Below are positions 1 through 6,357 of a stretch of 6,357 nt of DNA, piece after piece (position 1 is the first letter of the stretch; each line of letters opens with the position of its first letter). The translations under genes were made by a program, and so were the position numbers. Source of the stretch: Halieaceae bacterium (GTDB lineage: Bacteria > Pseudomonadota > Gammaproteobacteria > Pseudomonadales > Halieaceae); NCBI GenBank assembly GCA_018666055.1, contig JABJAS010000037.1, positions 1-6,357 on the forward strand, written 5' to 3'. Below the pieces are notes generated by a model. That model was not told the DNA's origin. It did not search any database and was given only the letters and a program-made list of their open reading frames with translations.

Positions 1-56
1 AGGCCAACACTGATCGCGGAGGCTAGACCGGCCCAAAATAGCGCGTCAGCGCTCAT
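1..56 (-). CDS. 5' fragment of a small membrane protein gene, possibly DUF423/YgdD-like
   Basis: An ATG at 56-54 overlaps the glyS stop codon (53-55) in an ATGA arrangement, and the frame stays open to the window edge. Nineteen residues can be read ([10 protein letters not shown] followed by LASAISVGL, the last from a partial CTN codon). They form a short polar start followed by an alanine/glycine-rich hydrophobic stretch, as expected for a first membrane helix. DUF423 (YgdD-type) proteins begin with such a helix running into a Val-Gly-Leu/Ala-Gly-Ala-Phe-Gly-Ala-His motif, and the visible end would lead into that motif. This assignment is inference from very little sequence. The start does not resemble GmhB, which follows glyS in several relatives and begins with a hydrophobic strand and an Asp-x-Asp motif. 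No strong Shine-Dalgarno is visible, so translation probably depends on ribosomes finishing glyS. The remainder lies outside the window. Confidence 0.5.
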   Translation of the reverse strand, partial: MSADALFWAGLASAISVG

Positions 57-2128
57 TCTGAGCCCGAGGACAACAGTGCCAAATCCGCTAACTGTGTAAA
101 TAAAGCGCGCAAGGTACCCAGCAGCCGTAACCGGTTGACGCGCTCGGCGGGGTTCTCGGCGTTCACCATGACTGACTCGAAAAAGTCGTCTACCGGTGCA
201 CGAAGCGTTGCGAGTTGCTCTAACGCGGTGTGATAGTTTCGCGCAGCGATCAGTGGTGTCAGCGCGTGTCCCGCCTCAGTGACCGCATTGTGGAGTGCGT
301 GCTCAGCCGGCTCTTGAAAGAGCGATGAATCGGGTGGCGCGGCATCTTGCTCGTCGGATTTCGCCAGTATATTTGCCACGCGCTTGTTGGCGGCAGCGAG
401 GTGTTGGGCTGTGTCGGTTTCGGCAAATGCGGCCAGTGCTTTGATCCGCAGATCGATATCGTGAAGCTGCCGGGTTTCCACCGCCAGTACGGCGCGCACC
501 ACGTCTACGTGAATAGATTGGCTTTCATACCAGCTATCGAGTCGTTCTAGGAGGTATTGCAAGACCTGATCGGCAGTATCGGGTGCCAACGTGGCATTGT
601 GTAGGGCGCAGGCACGCTCTAGCAGGCTATCGAGTGCTAGCGGATGATCACACTCGATCAGCATTCTAATAATCGCCAATGCTGCGCGCCGCAGTCCAAA
701 GGGATCTTTAGAGCCTGTTGGTGGCTGACCGATACCGAAAATGCCGACTAACGTATCAAGGCGATCGGCCAAGGCCACTGCCGTCGCTTCTGGAGTGGTG
801 GGTAGGGCATCGCCAGCAAACCTTGGGTAGTAATGCGCTTCGATCGCGTTGGCGACATGATCAGGTTCGCCGTCGTGCCGAGCATAATGTGCGCCCGCAA
901 CACCTTGCAGGTCAGGAAACTCGAGCACCATCTCTGACACTAGGTCGCATTTGGCGAGCGCTGCTGCCCGTGTGGTGATATCGGGGTCAGCGTTTGTGGC
1001 GTCAGCCAGTGCTGCCGCTAGCGTCTCCATGCGATGCGTCTTGTCCAGCAGGCTTCCCAACTCGCGCTGAAAGATCACACTGCTTAACCGCTCTTGCCTT
1101 GATGACAAGGTCGATTGTTTATCATTGGCGAAGAAGAAAGCCGCATCGCTGAGTCTGGGTCGGATCACGCGTTCGTTGCCCGCGATAACCTCTGAGGGTT
1201 GTTGACTCTCGATATTGGCGACCGTAATAAACGCAGGCAGCAGTGCGCCAGTCTCTTGATCCGTGAGATGAAAATACTTTTGATGTGTTTTCATCGCGGA
1301 AATCAATGCTTGAGCGGGTACGTCAAGGAAGCCTTGATCAAAACTGCCACGCAGTGCGACAGGCCACTCAACCAAACCGGTGACCTCATCGAGCAACTCC
1401 TTAGATAAGGCGACCTGCTCTCCTTTACCCTGAAGCTGAGATACTTGCTCAGCGACTTGTGCACGGCGCTCATCTACATCTGCTATCACTTTTGCCTGAC
1501 GCAATGCCTCAATGTAGTCGCTCGGCGCGGCAATACTGACAGCATGGTTGGCGTGAAAACGGTGGCCTCTGCTCTCCCGACCGCTGCGTCGTCCAAATAG
1601 CTCGAGTGGGAGGGTGCTGTCTCCTAGCAACAACACTAACCACTGGACAGGCCTTAAAAAATCATACCGAGTGCGTCCCCATCGCATCCGCTTTGAGACG
1701 GGTAGCGCGTTGACAGTCGTGCTGACAATGTCTGGGATCACCGATGCCGCTTCGACGCCAACTTGAGCGATGTTGGCGACGATCCGTTCAACACCTTGCT
1801 CCTCCCTAGTGATCAGCGCATCTAGGGCGATGCCTTGTTTGCGGGCGAATCCTTCAGCTGCTTTGGTCCAACTTCCCTCTTCGTTGCGAGCGGCAGAGAC
1901 AGGCGGGCCAACCACAGTCCGTTCGATGTCAGGGCCCTTGAGTGTGACGTCGCTGATCAATACCGCCAGTCGGCGCGGAGTGGAAAAACAACGAGCATGA
2001 GTAAAAGGCAAACCTTGCTCTGCTAAGCCGTTCGCTATGCCCGCTGACAGTGCGGTCACGAGTTGCTCAATGTCTCCGGCGGGCAGTTCTTCTGTTCCCA
2101 ATTCAAAAAGCAGATCAGCTGTGCTCAT
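53..2128 (-). CDS. glyS: Glycyl-tRNA synthetase, beta subunit
   Basis: This 691-residue protein is the beta subunit of the bacterial tetrameric glycyl-tRNA synthetase. It provides tRNA recognition while GlyQ carries the adenylation site, and it acts in the cytoplasm to charge tRNA-Gly. The length is close to the roughly 690 residues of the E. coli protein. Family landmarks visible in order are: the N-terminal [11 protein letters not shown] (6-16), STPRRL (49-54), KRMRWG (146-151), RGHRFH (187-192), KTHQKYF (280-286), [11 protein letters not shown] (323-333), the HD-like segment [10 protein letters not shown] (411-420), [12 protein letters not shown] (470-481), and a C-terminal DALR-type anticodon-binding region from about 575, including NRLRLL (665-670). 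The ATG overlaps the glyQ stop (ATGA), and an AAGGAG ribosome-binding site lies 8 nt upstream within glyQ, so the start is well fixed. The two subunits are therefore co-expressed in balanced amounts. The gene looks intact, with no frameshift or missing segment. Confidence 0.98.
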   Translation of the reverse strand: MSTADLLFELGTEELPAGDIEQLVTALSAGIANGLAEQGLPFTHARCFSTPRRLAVLISDVTLKGPDIERTVVGPPVSAARNEEGSWTKAAEGFARKQGIALDALITREEQGVERIVANIAQVGVEAASVIPDIVSTTVNALPVSKRMRWGRTRYDFLRPVQWLVLLLGDSTLPLELFGRRSGRESRGHRFHANHAVSIAAPSDYIEALRQAKVIADVDERRAQVAEQVSQLQGKGEQVALSKELLDEVTGLVEWPVALRGSFDQGFLDVPAQALISAMKTHQKYFHLTDQETGALLPAFITVANIESQQPSEVIAGNERVIRPRLSDAAFFFANDKQSTLSSRQERLSSVIFQRELGSLLDKTHRMETLAAALADATNADPDITTRAAALAKCDLVSEMVLEFPDLQGVAGAHYARHDGEPDHVANAIEAHYYPRFAGDALPTTPEATAVALADRLDTLVGIFGIGQPPTGSKDPFGLRRAALAIIRMLIECDHPLALDSLLERACALHNATLAPDTADQVLQYLLERLDSWYESQSIHVDVVRAVLAVETRQLHDIDLRIKALAAFAETDTAQHLAAANKRVANILAKSDEQDAAPPDSSLFQEPAEHALHNAVTEAGHALTPLIAARNYHTALEQLATLRAPVDDFFESVMVNAENPAERVNRLRLLGTLRALFTQLADLALLSSGSE

Positions 2129-3069
2129 GCGGCAGACTCCTTGGCAGCGTCGAGTTGTGCCAATGCTGCGGCGGCGAGATCAGGATCTGCCTGAGGAAAA
2201 CCGAGCGCGGCTCTCGCCGCAACATAGGCCTGCGCTGTCGCCCGCGCCAGCGTGCGGACGCGCAGGATATAGCGTTGCCGTTCAGTCACGCCGATAGCAT
2301 GTCGCGCGTCTAACAAATTGAAGGTATGCGAGGCTTTCATCACTTGTTCATAGGCGGGGAGGGGCAGTTGCTTGTCGGCTAAACGGATTGCTTCCTGCTC
2401 ATAAAAAGCGAACTGGGTAAATAAATTCTCAACGTCAGCCTCTGTAAAATTAAATACCGACATTTCCACCTCGTTTTGGTGATACACATCACCGTAGGTG
2501 ACAGGCCCCGCAGGGGTTTCTGCCCAGACCAGGTCATAGACTGATTCGACCCCTTGCAGATACATGGCGATGCGCTCAATGCCATAGGTCAGCTCACCGG
2601 TCACCGGGTAACATTCGAGCCCGCCGGCTTGTTGAAAATAGGTGAACTGGCTGACTTCCATGCCGTTCAGCCAGACCTCCCATCCCAGGCCCCAGGCGCC
2701 AAGGGTGGGTGATTCCCAGTTATCTTCAACGAAGCGGATGTCGTGTATGAGCGGGTCTACGCCCAAGGCATAAAGACTACCGAGGTAAAGGTCTTGGAAG
2801 TCCGGTGGTGACGGTTTCATGACGACTTGAAACTGATAGTAATGTTGTAACCGATTCGGGTTCTCGCCGTAGCGACCATCCGCAGGCCGTCGGCTCGGTT
2901 GCACGTAGGCGGCATTCCAGTTTTCTGGCCCCAATGCCCGTAAAAACGTGGCGGGATGAAAGGTCCCTGCACCTACCTCCATGTCTAGGGGTTGCAAGAC
3001 AACACAGCCGTGGCTGGCCCAGTAACTCTGCAAGCGCAGGATAATATCTTGAAATGTTGGCGGGCCCAC
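2125..3069 (-). CDS. glyQ: Glycyl-tRNA synthetase, alpha subunit
   Basis: The alpha subunit is the class II catalytic half of glycyl-tRNA synthetase: it activates glycine with ATP and, with GlyS, transfers it to tRNA-Gly. Family hallmarks are nearly continuous: [13 protein letters not shown] (5-17), [14 protein letters not shown] (26-39), [19 protein letters not shown] (55-73), [20 protein letters not shown] (114-133), [12 protein letters not shown] (136-147), [10 protein letters not shown] (161-170) and [20 protein letters not shown] (248-267). I chose the GTG at 3069-3067 as start, giving 314 residues. Homologues begin only a few residues before the TFQ motif, an AGG lies 9 nt upstream (3081-3079), and a likely -10 box at 3106-3101 would place transcription start after the alternative ATG at 3099. 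The frame stays open upstream to 3342, but that part has no family similarity and lies under the divergent gene. The C-terminal tail (about 295-314) is alanine-rich and slightly longer than in E. coli (303 residues). Confidence 0.96.
   Translation of the reverse strand: MGPPTFQDIILRLQSYWASHGCVVLQPLDMEVGAGTFHPATFLRALGPENWNAAYVQPSRRPADGRYGENPNRLQHYYQFQVVMKPSPPDFQDLYLGSLYALGVDPLIHDIRFVEDNWESPTLGAWGLGWEVWLNGMEVSQFTYFQQAGGLECYPVTGELTYGIERIAMYLQGVESVYDLVWAETPAGPVTYGDVYHQNEVEMSVFNFTEADVENLFTQFAFYEQEAIRLADKQLPLPAYEQVMKASHTFNLLDARHAIGVTERQRYILRVRTLARATAQAYVAARAALGFPQADPDLAAAALAQLDAAKESAA
2137..2142 (-). promoter_or_regulatory. Shine-Dalgarno of glyS inside glyQ
   Basis: AAGGAG on the minus strand lies 8 nt before the glyS ATG (2128), inside the last codons of glyQ. 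It is the strongest ribosome-binding site I see in the window. Together with the ATGA overlap it fixes the glyS start and indicates translational coupling of the two synthetase subunits. Confidence 0.85.
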
Positions 3070-3169
3070 AGGAAATAACCTAAAACAAAAGACAAGCATT
3101 AGTATAACTGCGTTGCGCGCGCCATAATAAGCTTTCCCCATGTGGATCTTACCGAGTTTCGGTATCGTT
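3070..3169. promoter_or_regulatory. Compact divergent intergenic region, glyQ / acyltransferase
   Basis: About 100 bp must hold the promoters of both glyQ (leftward) and the acyltransferase-djlA pair (rightward). Plus-strand -10 candidates are CATAAT (3123-3128, five of six consensus positions) and TATAAC (3103-3108). Neither has a good -35. TATAAC lies directly over the leftward TATACT, in the near-palindrome AGTATAACT (3101-3109). The left part (3070-3100) is A-rich on the plus strand, and the middle (3111-3122) is a GC-rich alternating GCGCGC stretch. I see no clear operator palindrome of a known regulator. The assignments are weak matches by eye. Confidence 0.3.
3101..3130 (-). promoter_or_regulatory. 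Candidate sigma70-type promoter for glyQS
   Basis: Reading the minus strand, TATACT at 3106-3101 matches the -10 consensus at five of six positions. The best -35 partner is TTATTA at 3130-3125, which is weak and gives an 18-nt spacer. Transcription would start near 3094, leaving a leader of about 25 nt before the GTG start of glyQ. No T-box, attenuator or long leader is present, so regulation by uncharged tRNA of the Gram-positive kind is not indicated. The -10 match is seen directly; promoter function is inferred. Confidence 0.4.
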
Positions 3170-4123
3170 ATGGCAGTGACATCAAAACCCGTTTGGCTGG
3201 AGTGGACGGTCGTCTCGTTTGTGAGAGTGTTGATGACCGCGACACGACACATCCCGATACGCTGGTCACGAGCGCTGGGCAAAGGGGTGGGGCGCGTCCT
3301 ATATCGGTTCAACCCCCGAATGCGACGCGTGGCCATTCGCAATCTCGAACTGGCTTACCCTGACTGGGCTCCGGAAAAACGGCGTGCCGTGGCTCGTCAA
3401 AGTGTGCAATCAACGGCAGAATTAATGACCGAAATTGGCCCGTTATGGTCTCGTTCATGGTCGAAAACGTCTGCAATGTTGACGGTCGAAGGGATTGAGG
3501 CTGTCACCGAGCCGCTTGCCTCCGGTCGGGGCGTTATTGTGTTGGGCCCGCATTTGGGCAATTGGGAATTACTAGGGATGCACCTGGCGACGCTAGGAGA
3601 GCTTGTCGCGCTGTACGAACCTTTGGCCCTGAAGCGGGTGGACCAACTGGTGCATCGGGGTCGACAGCGAACAGGGGGCCGGTTGGTTCCGACAACTCCA
3701 CGCGGGATTGCTGAGCTGGTGCGTTCCGTCCGACGGGGCGGCATTACCGGGATATTGCCTGATCAGGTCCCCAAAGACGAAAAAGCCGGGCTTAATGCCC
3801 CGTTTTTTGGGGTCGAGTGTTTTACCGCCACGCTGGCCTATAACCTCATTAAGCGGTCAGGCGCGGCGGCGGTCATGGGTGCGGTGCTCCGAACACCGAC
3901 GGGGTTTCGCGCGATGTACCGTGCCACAGAGGACGGTGTTTATAGTGACGACCCTTTGGAGGCGTTGACCGCAATCAACCGTGGGGTTGAAAATCTTATC
4001 GTCGGCAACGAGACCCAATATCAGTGGCAGTACAAGCGTTTTCGGTGTCGTCCACAGGGCCCAGTCGATCATTACGATTGGCTCAATTCACCGCTGATCG
4101 ATGAGGCTAGGGTGTCATCATGA
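3170..4123 (+). CDS. LpxL/HtrB-family lysophospholipid / lipid A acyltransferase
   Basis: This 317-residue protein belongs to the bacterial lipid A biosynthesis acyltransferase family, whose inner-membrane members move an acyl chain from acyl-ACP to lipid A precursors or related lipids. Visible support includes an N-terminal hydrophobic anchor (about 8-30), [10 protein letters not shown] (57-66), the catalytic HX4E motif in [11 protein letters not shown] (His128, Glu133), [14 protein letters not shown] (194-207) and the C-terminal [13 protein letters not shown] (283-295), which matches the family's W-x-Y/H-[KR]-RF signature. Length is normal (about 300-315). I prefer the ATG at 3170; an in-frame ATG at 3140 would add ten residues. 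Neither has a clear Shine-Dalgarno, so the start is uncertain. The acyl chain and acceptor (lauroyl, hydroxylauroyl or other) cannot be read from sequence. In Pseudomonas aeruginosa a similar acyltransferase (PA0011) lies close to glyQS, which supports conserved context. The stop overlaps the djlA start (ATGA). Confidence 0.88.
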   Translation: MAVTSKPVWLEWTVVSFVRVLMTATRHIPIRWSRALGKGVGRVLYRFNPRMRRVAIRNLELAYPDWAPEKRRAVARQSVQSTAELMTEIGPLWSRSWSKTSAMLTVEGIEAVTEPLASGRGVIVLGPHLGNWELLGMHLATLGELVALYEPLALKRVDQLVHRGRQRTGGRLVPTTPRGIAELVRSVRRGGITGILPDQVPKDEKAGLNAPFFGVECFTATLAYNLIKRSGAAAVMGAVLRTPTGFRAMYRATEDGVYSDDPLEALTAINRGVENLIVGNETQYQWQYKRFRCRPQGPVDHYDWLNSPLIDEARVSS

Positions 4124-4941
4124 ATAGAATTATCGGCAAGTGCATCGCGGGCACCATTGGGTTTTTGGCCTTTGGTCCTGCCGGCTTATTATTCGGTTTG
4201 GTATTGGGTCACGCCTTTGATCGAGGTTTGTGGCGCGCGCTACAGTTGTCTGGGCCTGAAGCCATTCCTATGATGCGGGCCCAATTTTTTGAAACCACCT
4301 TTACGCTACTGGGATTCGTTGCTAAGGCGGACGGGCGCGTTTCGGAAGCGGAGGTGGCACAAACCGAATCATTATTCATGCAACTCAGACTCACCGCTTT
4401 GCAGCGCCGCAATGCGATTGAGCACTTTAAGGCGGGGTCTTCGTCTGGTTTTGATCCCGCACCGACCGTCGCGCGGTTCACAGAATGTTTGGGGCCACGT
4501 AGGCAGGCGCAACATACTGTTATGGCTTTCTTGATCGGCATTGCCCTGGCTGACGGCACATTTTCGGAGGCGGAGCGCGGGGCCTTGTATCAAGTGGCGG
4601 CGCTGCTGTCTCTGCCACAACGTGAAGTTGATCAACTGATTTCAATGGCAAATGCGCAGGCACAGTTTCAGCAGCGCTATTCCTCGCAGTCGGATTATCG
4701 GCGCTCTGGGCAGGCTAGCGCTCCCAACGCGTTGCATACTGCTTATGCTGCGCTCGGCTTGAAACCCGATGCCACCCCGACAGAAATAAAGCGCCGATAT
4801 CGAAAGCTGATGAGTGAGAATCACCCGGATAAATTGATCGCAGAGGGTGTTCCGGATGAATTACTGCGGGTGGGCACCGAGCGTGCACAAGAGATCACTG
4901 CCGCTTATGAGGTCATTCAAGAGTCACGAGGCTTGAAGTAA
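4120..4941 (+). CDS. djlA: DjlA-type membrane-anchored J-domain co-chaperone with TerB domain
   Basis: This 273-residue protein closely follows the E. coli DjlA plan (271 residues). A single N-terminal glycine-rich membrane segment (about 8-30, ending GLVLGHAFDRG) is followed by a TerB-like helical domain (about 50-175). That domain contains two acidic motifs, KADGRVSEAE (69-78) and LADGTFSEAE (143-152). Then come a polar Gln/Ser-rich linker (about 180-203) and a C-terminal J-domain (about 207-273) with intact HPD (235-237) inside YRKLMSENHPDKL. The HPD tripeptide stimulates DnaK ATPase activity, and DjlA proteins present the J-domain to the cytoplasm from the inner membrane. In E. coli, DjlA has been linked to envelope stress signalling through the Rcs system; whether that applies here is unknown. 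The ATG overlaps the acyltransferase stop, with AGGG (4109-4112) 7 nt upstream, so the pair is likely one operon. Downstream, trkH converges after only 17 bp. Confidence 0.93.
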   Translation: MNRIIGKCIAGTIGFLAFGPAGLLFGLVLGHAFDRGLWRALQLSGPEAIPMMRAQFFETTFTLLGFVAKADGRVSEAEVAQTESLFMQLRLTALQRRNAIEHFKAGSSSGFDPAPTVARFTECLGPRRQAQHTVMAFLIGIALADGTFSEAERGALYQVAALLSLPQREVDQLISMANAQAQFQQRYSSQSDYRRSGQASAPNALHTAYAALGLKPDATPTEIKRRYRKLMSENHPDKLIAEGVPDELLRVGTERAQEITAAYEVIQESRGLK

Positions 4942-4942
4942 C

Positions 4943-4969
4943 GGCGTGACTGACCGAATCAGTGACGCC
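4943..4969. terminator. Imperfect hairpin between convergent djlA and trkH, possible bidirectional terminator
   Basis: GGCGTGACTGA (4943-4953) pairs with TCAGTGACGCC (4959-4969) across a 5-nt loop, forming an 11-bp stem with one internal G-G mismatch at 4948/4964. It begins just after the djlA stop and overlaps the trkH stop and last codons, the usual place for a shared terminator of convergent genes. There is no U-tract after the stem in either direction: AAAA follows on the plus strand and GTTACTTC on the minus strand. It is therefore not a canonical intrinsic terminator. It could still block RNA polymerase partly or protect the mRNA 3' ends. Confidence 0.45.
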
Positions 4970-6357
4970 AAAATGCAGGGGTGAACAACACCAGCAAAGT
5001 GAATACTTCTAACCGTCCCATCAACATCGCTAGGCAAAGAATTAGTTTTCCTACTTCGCTGACGGACCCGTAATCGCCGGATACCTCGCCTAGGCCGGGC
5101 CCTAAATTATTCATAGTTGCCACTACGGCTGAAAAAGCAGAAATAAAATCGAGATCAGTGGCGAGTAATGCCAACCAAATCATGACAAAACAAAACATAT
5201 AAACGGCAAAAAAACTCCAAACCGCGCTGATCACCTCTGTTTGAACTCTTCGCGCGTCCAGCTTGAGTGGAATCACCGCATTGGGGTGAAGCAGTTGCCG
5301 GAGTTCGCGCACACCTTGGCGGAATATCAGCAAAATTCGCATCGCTTTCATGCCGCCGCCTGTTGATCCTACGCAACCCCCCATAAAGCTCAGCATCAAT
5401 AAAAGAATGGGCAGAAATAGCGGCCAGATTGAGAAATCTTGGGTGGTAAAGCCAGTTGTTGTTGCGATGGAAATCGTTTGAAAAACCCCATGGATGAGAC
5501 TGTCTTCCACTCCTAGCGTTTCGGTGGTCAGTAACAAGCTGCAGGTGACGACGGTGGCCAGCGCTATCACGGTGATAAAAAAAGCGGTTTCCGAATCGCG
5601 TGCATAGACCCGCGCGGTGCGGCGTTGTAATGCCACAAAATGCAGACCGAAATTGATTGCTGAGAACAACATAAATAAAGAGCTGACCAGCAAAATAGCA
5701 TTTTCTTCGTAGTGGCCTAAGCTCGCATCGTGGGTAGAAAACCCTCCGATCGCGACGGTTGAAAAGGCATGACACAACGCATCAAACGGCGACATTCCCG
5801 CGGCAAAGTAACTCAATGCACACGCTACGGTGAGTAACAGATAGATACCAAAAAGCGCTTTTGCGGTACTCGTAATACGCGGTGTGAGTTTGCGATCTTT
5901 AGAGGGCCCCGCGCTTTCGGCACGGTATAACTGCATGCCACCGATGCCGAGCATCGGGAGAATCGCCACGGCTAAAACGATAATACCGATACCGCCAAGC
6001 CATTGGAGTAATTGTCGATAGAGTAAGAGTGATTGAGGCAGTGCATCCAGCCCGGTGATGACGGTTGCACCCGTAGTGGTCAGCCCCGATATGGATTCGA
6101 AAATAGCAGCGGCCACCGATAGGTTGAGCTGTGGTGTAATCCACAACGGTATGGCGCCAAATAACCCCAGTACAATCCAAAATAAGGCGGTCACGAGAAA
6201 GCCATCACGAATATTCAGATCCCGACGACGAAGGCGGTTAGGCAGCCACAGCAGTATGCCTGCTGCCAGTGTTGCGCCAAAGCCGATCGCAAAGGCCGAC
6301 TCGATGCCGTCTTGACTGATTACCGATAAGAATAGCGAGGGCAGCATTGCGCTACTG
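4959..6357 (-). CDS. trkH: Trk potassium uptake system pore subunit (5'-truncated by the window)
   Basis: TrkH is the inner-membrane, potassium-translocating subunit of the Trk system; it works with the cytoplasmic NAD-binding regulator TrkA. Numbering from the internal ATG at 6347, the four filter/P-loop signatures of the family are present: LTTTGATVITGLD (89-101), AIGGFSTHDAS (199-209), ATTTGFTTQD (295-304) and NNLGPGLG (413-420). Also present are QWLGGIGIIVLAVAILPMLG (115-134), the intramembrane-loop region GGCVGSTGGGMK (323-334), HPNAV (354-358) and the ending GRLEVFTLLVLFTPAFWR (444-461). The frame continues open to the window edge with Ser-Ser-Ala before that Met. E. coli TrkH (483 residues) has about 20 more residues there, so the real start lies beyond 6357 and 6347 is an internal methionine. 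In relatives trkH commonly lies near trkA, rsmB, fmt and def. No trkA is visible; it may lie outside the window. Confidence 0.96.
   Translation of the reverse strand, partial: SSAMLPSLFLSVISQDGIESAFAIGFGATLAAGILLWLPNRLRRRDLNIRDGFLVTALFWIVLGLFGAIPLWITPQLNLSVAAAIFESISGLTTTGATVITGLDALPQSLLLYRQLLQWLGGIGIIVLAVAILPMLGIGGMQLYRAESAGPSKDRKLTPRITSTAKALFGIYLLLTVACALSYFAAGMSPFDALCHAFSTVAIGGFSTHDASLGHYEENAILLVSSLFMLFSAINFGLHFVALQRRTARVYARDSETAFFITVIALATVVTCSLLLTTETLGVEDSLIHGVFQTISIATTTGFTTQDFSIWPLFLPILLLMLSFMGGCVGSTGGGMKAMRILLIFRQGVRELRQLLHPNAVIPLKLDARRVQTEVISAVWSFFAVYMFCFVMIWLALLATDLDFISAFSAVVATMNNLGPGLGEVSGDYGSVSEVGKLILCLAMLMGRLEVFTLLVLFTPAFWRH

Noticed and set aside
718..978. Short plus-strand open frames across glyS
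   Set aside because: They are antisense to an intact, conserved synthetase gene, are Arg/Trp-rich and show no independent coding evidence.
3097..3099. ATG at 3099 as the glyQ start
   Set aside because: It lacks a Shine-Dalgarno, sits only one base downstream of the -10-like box, and adds ten hydrophobic residues not typical of GlyQ.
3070..3140. T-box or other riboswitch leader for glyQS
   Set aside because: The space before glyQ is too short, and no T-box sequence, specifier stem or terminator/antiterminator is visible; such leaders are typical of Gram-positive bacteria.
3397..3744. A 115-codon minus-strand open frame opposite the acyltransferase
   Set aside because: It lies wholly antisense to a well-supported gene, is of low-complexity Pro/Arg/Ser composition and has no motif.
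4209..4559. A 116-codon minus-strand open frame opposite djlA
   Set aside because: It is antisense to the conserved TerB region of djlA and its composition is that of a shadow frame.
5155..5775. A 206-codon minus-strand open frame inside trkH
   Set aside because: It overlaps trkH on the same strand in another frame; the translation is rich in Arg, Cys and His and has no recognisable family features. It is a shadow of the trkH coding sequence.
1..6357. Mobile elements, CRISPR arrays, phage or defence genes, tRNAs
   Set aside because: No transposase, integrase, direct-repeat array, tRNA-like cloverleaf or defence motif was seen; nearly every base is explained by conserved housekeeping genes.

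Overview
This window looks like a stretch of gammaproteobacterial housekeeping chromosome, slightly above 50% GC by eye and almost entirely coding. Every complete gene can be assigned to a known family. The best overall match is the block found near the replication origin in Pseudomonas and related marine or environmental gammaproteobacteria, where glyS-glyQ, a LpxL/HtrB-type acyltransferase and the Trk potassium genes lie close together. The genus cannot be named from the sequence alone. I see no mobile element, CRISPR array, tRNA or rRNA.

Layout: on the minus strand, glyQ (3069-2125) and glyS (2128-53) encode the two subunits of the bacterial alpha2beta2-type glycyl-tRNA synthetase and are coupled by an ATGA overlap. 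A third gene starts inside the glyS stop codon, again by ATGA, and runs off the left edge. Only 19 residues of it are visible. They look like the start of a small membrane protein, possibly of the DUF423/YgdD family. A compact intergenic region of about 100 bp (3070-3169) separates glyQ from a divergent plus-strand pair. The first gene of that pair is a LpxL/HtrB-like lysophospholipid/lipid A acyltransferase (3170-4123). The second is djlA (4120-4941), a membrane-anchored TerB/J-domain DnaK co-chaperone, coupled to the first by a third ATGA overlap. Converging on djlA from the right is trkH (minus strand, 4959 to beyond 6357), the pore subunit of the Trk potassium transporter, whose first residues lie outside the window. 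An imperfect hairpin sits between djlA and trkH and covers the trkH stop codon.

Functionally, the left half supplies Gly-tRNA for translation, the middle pair belongs to the cell envelope (lipid acylation and inner-membrane chaperoning), and the right gene handles potassium uptake. I found no convincing undescribed system. The points worth a second look are start-site corrections (glyQ starts at a GTG, trkH is truncated by the window), the overlapping promoter signals in the divergent region, the translationally coupled acyltransferase-djlA pair, and the partial gene after glyS.
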